From the NCBI GenBank assembly GCA_036346375.1, contig CM070500.1:82254437-82318436 (forward strand): DNA of 64,000 nucleotides, given 5' to 3'. The translations under genes were made by a program, and so were the position numbers. The notes under the pieces were generated by a model. The model made no database searches and was not told the DNA's origin. It saw only the letters and a list, made by a program, of their open reading frames with translations. Shown piece by piece: positions 59,420 through 64,000 of this stretch. Source of the stretch: Guadua angustifolia. Taxonomy: Eukaryota > Streptophyta > Magnoliopsida > Poales > Poaceae. Numbering within the stretch: the first letter of the stretch is position 1; every line of letters begins with the position of its first letter.

Positions 59420-60186
59420 TAGGGTGGGCAATTTTAAACTAAAAATCGTATCGAATCGAATTAATCGAAAAAATTAATTTTTTGGTTTTTATTTTGATAC
59501 TATCGGTATTTTGTTTTTCAGTTCGGTTTTGTAATATGAGACACCGAAAAACCGAATCACTGATTCACCTTCCGTCAAAATTCCCCATCCGACTAGCACT
59601 CCTCGGCTCCTCCTCCCTCCCTCGCCCTCTCTTGTCAAAATTCCCCATCCGCTTCCCTCCTCTTCCTACACGTGGCTCGTCTGCTTGGGCTCCCTCCCTC
59701 TCTCCATGTGCGGCTCCATTGTGCCCCCTCCGTCTCCCTCGCCTCCCTCCGCCACTCCTACCTCCCTTGCCCTCTCAGGTCGAGGCTGGTCGGTCGCCTC
59801 CTCTCTCCATGACAACTGGCCGACCGCCTCCTCTCTCCGCGCGAGGCTTGGGCTCCCTCCCTTGCACCCGCCATCCGCTTTCCTTCCTCCTCTCGCCCCC
59901 CCCACCTCCTCCCTTCCGACCTGGGCCCCTTGACATGGGCACAGATGTGATGTGACGTGTGCATGCAGCACATAGGTGAGGAGCACGGGAGTCAGGACTC
60001 ACTACTTAGGCTGCTTGGAATTTTTCGATGAACCAAAACACCGAAATAACCAAGCCGAACAAATTTGATTAATTTGGTTCGGTTTTTGAAATTGTTCGGT
60101 TCGGTTAGCAATTCTCAAAAACCAAAATATTTTTAAACCAAAAAAACTGAACCGAAAAAATCGAATTAACCAAATGCCCACCCCTA
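59420..60186. mobile_element. hAT-like element carrying a C/T-rich insert
   Basis: The left end TAGGGTGGGCAATTTT and the inward right end TAGGGGTGGGCATTTGG are alike. Inside both ends are TCGGTTTTTGAAA / AACCGAATTAA-type arrays related to 24301-24833. The 8-mers outside (CTACCAGT, CAACAAGC) match at only 5 positions, so the target duplication is decayed. The middle (59575-59990) is a C/T-rich block (CTCCCTCCCTCGCC words) resembling a 5' leader or promoter fragment captured by the element. Confidence 0.75.
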
Positions 60187-60516
60187 CAACAAGCAACCAG
60201 CCATGTAGGTATGCACTGTAGCTCACAAAGAAAATGAGAGGGCATATTTATAGTGCTACCAAAGGACATAGCATTTGCTTGCTTGCCCATAATGCTTCCA
60301 TGCTTTTCCACCTAATACAAGTTGTACAAATATTGAAGCAAGCGAAGGGGTAAGTAATCACCATTTACCATTCGTTCATGCTTTAATATTTGTGCAACTT
60401 TAAAAAAGAAAAGAAACTCCTCTCAAAAAAACAATTATAAAATCTTAAAACCTTTTAATGAATTACCACTCATCCAAACAGGGCCTAAGGTTGTTGTAGT
60501 ATGTATTATTTTTTAT

Positions 60517-60746
60517 GCCCCTGTTTGGTAAAGCTCTAGATCCTAGCTTCACCTGAGATTTGAAACTTGTAGGCTAAAATAAAGTGAATTAAGTTTATAT
60601 TTTTGGTCTAAAATATAAACAAGATAATCCATCTAAACACACTTAATGTACTCACCGCTCCAGCTTCACAGATCTGGTAGAGTTAGGAACACTCAGCTCC
60701 ACCAGATCCACGGATCTAGTGGAGCTGGAGCCCTACCAAACACACC
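60517..60746. mobile_element. MITE-like inverted repeat
   Basis: The left end CTGTTTGGTAAAGCTC and the inward right end GTGTTTGGTAGGGCTC match at 13 of 16 positions. The interior (about 200 bp) contains TCCACCAGATCCACGGATC and has no coding. Borders and target duplication are uncertain (TTTA-like on both sides). Confidence 0.6.
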
Positions 60747-61606
60747 TTTAGTCATGAAAAAGAACACATATACGTGTTACTTAACATTGTGATAAGAAAC
60801 TTATAATCATGTAAGTTGGGCCTCCCAAACAAGGCTTGTCCATTTGTGAAATCGAGACAAAGGGGTGTAAAAAAATCAATATTGAAATTCCCACTGAAAA
60901 TTGTTCCCACAAAAACATTTCGTTTTGAAATCGATGTGGTTCCAAAAATACAACTTTAACTATTAATTACTTTGTAATATATTTATAAAATTCAATAAAA
61001 ACGTAATACTATGAAAAGTATTTTTCAAGACAAAACAACACATATGATTTTAATGTATCCAGTTGAAATATTTAAAAATATATCAATAGACAAAATTTTA
61101 AATGTTTAACAGTATGTATCTTAAAATGACATGTCTTTTTGAACCAAAGAGAGTATTTTACTAGATTGGATGTTAATGGAGAAACTACACATGTTAATAA
61201 CTCGAGACTGGAGACAACACCTTAACCAATATTCTTTCCAACCTTAAACAACTACTTCCTCCATCCCGTAATATAAGTTCTTATTGTTGAGAGGCATCAT
61301 CCCACAATATAAATCTAATATGGAGATCAAAGGTACAATTATTGCAATATTTCTAACATATAGCCTCCTTTAAAGCTGAAAGAGTAGATGTATAGTTGTA
61401 GTATGCCATATAATGGAGATATACATGGTCCAATAACATCAAATTTTTTTCTCAGATTTAGTGTCTCATTGATCTGTGCATATGGTGGGTGGTGGTCTTT
61501 GAATTTATATTGTGGTAGGAAGGGAGTATCACCAAATTTACCTTGAGAAAAATGATTGTTCAATCCACATAGGATTTGTGGTAGAACCATTATCTTGTCT
61601 TGTGAT

Positions 61607-61788
61607 TAGGGATGGCAATGAGACACAACAATGAGACACAACAGGCATGAATGGGAGTCACCCATGTCCATACCCGTTTACTTTGCGGCCATGAACATGT
61701 CCATGGACACAAAACTAGGAGCATACCCGCTTTCATTAGAATTTTTACCTATGGATAATCAAGTTATCGGCCGAGATTGCCATCCCTA
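61607..61788. mobile_element. Short hAT-type MITE with TAGGGATGGCAAT ends
   Basis: TAGGGATGGCAAT at the left and ATTGCCATCCCTA at the right are perfect 13 bp inverted repeats. CTTGTGAT (61599-61606) and CTCATGAT (61789-61796) match at 6 of 8 positions, a decayed 8 bp duplication. The 182 bp element has no coding. Confidence 0.83.
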
Positions 61789-61796
61789 CTCATGAT

Positions 61797-64000
61797 ACTA
61801 TTTAGTTGTTTATGATCTACTACTGACAATGTTGCTCAAGTCATGTTCTGTGTTATAGTTGCAAAACCATTTAAGCCAAGGCTGGTTTTACAAATATGTT
61901 TTTGAGATTATTTAAGAAAAGGGAGAAACTAGCGATCGGACGTCCGATTACTGTTCATTCCATCGGACGCCTCTTGCAACATTTTTATCCTACGCTTGCA
62001 ATATTTTTTTTCGGCGCTTGCAACATCCGTTTACTGTAGCATATTTCACTGTTTGTCAAAGGAAAATGTTTCACGCGGTATAAAGAAATGTTGCACAAGT
62101 TAGAAAAAAATGTTGTAATGTGTCCAAAAATTTGGACATCCGAACTGAAATCATTTCATTAAGAAAATGGAAAATTGAAAGGTGAAACCCCCAGTGATCA
62201 GATCCTACTATATACAAATAGTAGAATCTTTGGAGCATGCGGCCTCCTCATCTAGGGGGCCCTACAAAGGACACTTGGGCTATTACATGGCCCAGTCCTT
62301 ATCAATGGGATTTGTATGGTCCTACTCCTAGACATAGGGCCCGCTCTCTTTGGATCTGGATTGTTCACATTCACATATCCACATGGTCACAACAAGCAAC
62401 TACCGGTAACCTGCTACTACTACATGTGCTTAGCTGGTAGTCAAGGATTCTCCTTAAGAAAGACTAGCAGAGTAGTACAGGAGTCCAAGACTATTTAGAA
62501 AGCAGGAATTTCAGAAAAGAAAAACTTTTCAAGTTTGTATAAGTTCTTTTAATCCAAACTCCCGTGTTACAAATGAGGGCCTAACTAAGACAAGCTGACA
62601 ACCTAGGCGCACACACCAAAGGAAAGGAACAAAGGACGCTGCAGCTGGTGAGCACTGAGACACTGACCCATGGGGTGGGCCTGGCCTCGCCTGTTTCTTG
62701 TTGGTTATTTTAGGTCCCACACGGTTTTGGACGAGCGTTCAATGAACCACATGCCGCAATTCCTGGCTCTTCGGCGGCTTAGCTCGCTCATCGTCCAAGT
62801 GACGGTATCGCCCTGTCCGCATCTTATCAAACACGATGGTACATGTTCCTCCCTTGGCTTACAGAGCCAATCGAGGTTGCGGCAGTCCCCTCAGCAGTCC
62901 TCACCAAACTGTCCGATTCAAAATCGACGGCTCAGGTCGGCAAAAAAACTACGTAGGTTTTTTTTCTGTGTGAAAACATTGTCTATAGTGCTGTAGCAAA
63001 CACTGTTCATCAAAATTTTCACTGGTCCAAACCATCCGTGCACTCAATCCGACGGTTCACGGCTATAGGGACTACTTAAGTTACAATCCCGATAGCCACT
63101 ACAGAGAACCTTGTCCTTACTGAGCATATTTTATCTTGCTATACAGACTAAAAAGATGTTGAAACTCTTTATTATTATCTATAAACAATATATTTAATGT
63201 ATACGTATAGAAAATATAAAGTAAAATGCATATTTATTATAGATAGAGGTAAAATATCAAACTAATTTTGTATTAGCAAATGAAATATGCTTTATATTTA
63301 TAAATAAGATCACTCAAAAAAATAGGTCCCTACGCGAAACAAGTAACGTTCCTTTCACCAACAAAAGCTTTGACTTCCATCAATTAACCGGTGTCAGGTT
63401 TATACAGTGATTGTAATAGCTCTGCCCCTAGTAGCGGCAGCCAGAGCACAGCAGGTCTGTATAAAATATGAGAATTTTGTCTAGTTTATACAGAGGACGG
63501 GTGGTTTACCCGTGAAATTGTTGTGAAGTTCTAATATTCCAAGCAAGCACCTATAGTTGTTTGAGAGGTTTTTTTATGTTTTTTAACAGCTATATAAATA
63601 TTAAAATATAAATGAATGGTAGATAATTATTATTTATCTATTCGTTTGTTTTAAGATTTATAAAACTTATACTAAAAGAAAAATTATTGAAGCGATATTC
63701 TAGTATATCGTGATGTGCCCATGTAGGTATGAATGTTGTCTCCCTGAGGCCACTGACAACAACGAAAGGGGTCGGCACAGCGCTGCGCGTGCCATGGCCA
63801 CAGTCAAGCCGATTGGACACCATGGTTGATGAATTGCTAGCTTTACAAATCAGCATTCAACAACTGTGTGCAAGTGTGCATGCTGCCCCGTGATATTTTT
63901 CCCCTGAAAAAAAAGGAAAGGAAGATATGAGACGATGGATTAACTTCCAAAAGCTTCCTGCCCTAGTGCCCTGTTTGCTTTGTCATGCTGATGGTAACAA
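61797..64000. other. Intergenic DNA to the right edge
   Basis: No gene was recognised. A CTTGCAACATTTTT / GCTTGCAACATCC repeat-rich patch lies at 61965-62110. An inverted hairpin-like text GTCCAAAAATTTGGAC is at 62130. The segment 62530-63080 is more GC-rich but shows no open family-like frame. The last kilobase is AT-rich. Confidence 0.45.

Noticed and set aside
60464..60485. CCAAACAGGGCCT motif as a MITE end
   Set aside because: Only one end was seen and no matching inverted partner or target duplication nearby.
61339..61590. Minus-strand open frame of 83 codons with an ordinary-looking composition
   Set aside because: No recognisable family, no splice or promoter context; could be a repeat fragment but nothing supports a gene.
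1..64000. tRNA, rRNA or conserved small RNA genes
   Set aside because: No tRNA-like GGTTCRANTCC boxes with cloverleaf context or rRNA core motifs were recognised; a covariance-model scan was not possible.

Overview
This is nuclear DNA from a grass (Poaceae). The window holds three GC-rich, multi-intron plant genes beside a dense pile of grass-type transposable elements: Tat-type Ty3/gypsy, Ty1/copia, CACTA, hAT and Stowaway-like MITEs whose ends carry the CTCCCTCCGTCC motif. A panicoid or andropogonoid grass is a guess from the repeat families and was not tested. There is no prokaryotic-type operon, CRISPR array or tRNA/rRNA gene that I can support.

1-38.8 kb is repeat landscape with no host gene recognised. 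A Tat-lineage gypsy element on the minus strand (1-10656, running off the left edge) is broken in its integrase by a 3.3 kb solo LTR (955-4271, duplicated target CCTGC). The gypsy element itself sits in the 5' part of a CACTA element (10657-19964, plus strand). That CACTA element has relics of a TNP2-type transposase and of a second gene containing a Ulp1-like (C48) cysteine protease domain. A second, non-autonomous CACTA element (20505-22945) is split by a solo LTR (21251-22307, duplication TTAGC). Two hAT-type elements follow (23024-23942 and 24301-24833). A decayed copia element on the minus strand (27479-38775) then carries a three-level nest: copia, solo LTR 28609-32719 (duplication ACTGC), solo LTR 29007-32293 (duplication GTCGA).

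40.9-57.6 kb is a small gene island, all on the minus strand. It holds an IQ67-domain calmodulin-binding protein (IQD family, 3 exons, 462 aa), the 20S proteasome beta-2 (beta type-7) subunit (8 coding exons, 272 aa, plus a 5' UTR exon), and an Aux/IAA auxin-response repressor (6 exons, 229 aa). All three models keep reading frame across every intron and look intact. They do not form a pathway; their nearness is chromosomal. Between and inside them lie a hAT relic with a transposase fragment, a long inverted-repeat element, a 1.4 kb hAT-like element and a 123 bp tandem duplication inside proteasome intron 1, and two Stowaway-like MITEs.

57.6-64 kb is intergenic DNA with two hAT-like elements and one MITE-like inverted repeat.

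Nothing here looks like a new defence or biosynthetic system. The strongest observations are structural: perfect target duplications that fix the order of nested insertions, four solo LTRs and no intact LTR retrotransposon, the C48 protease domain in the CACTA element, and the foldback element.
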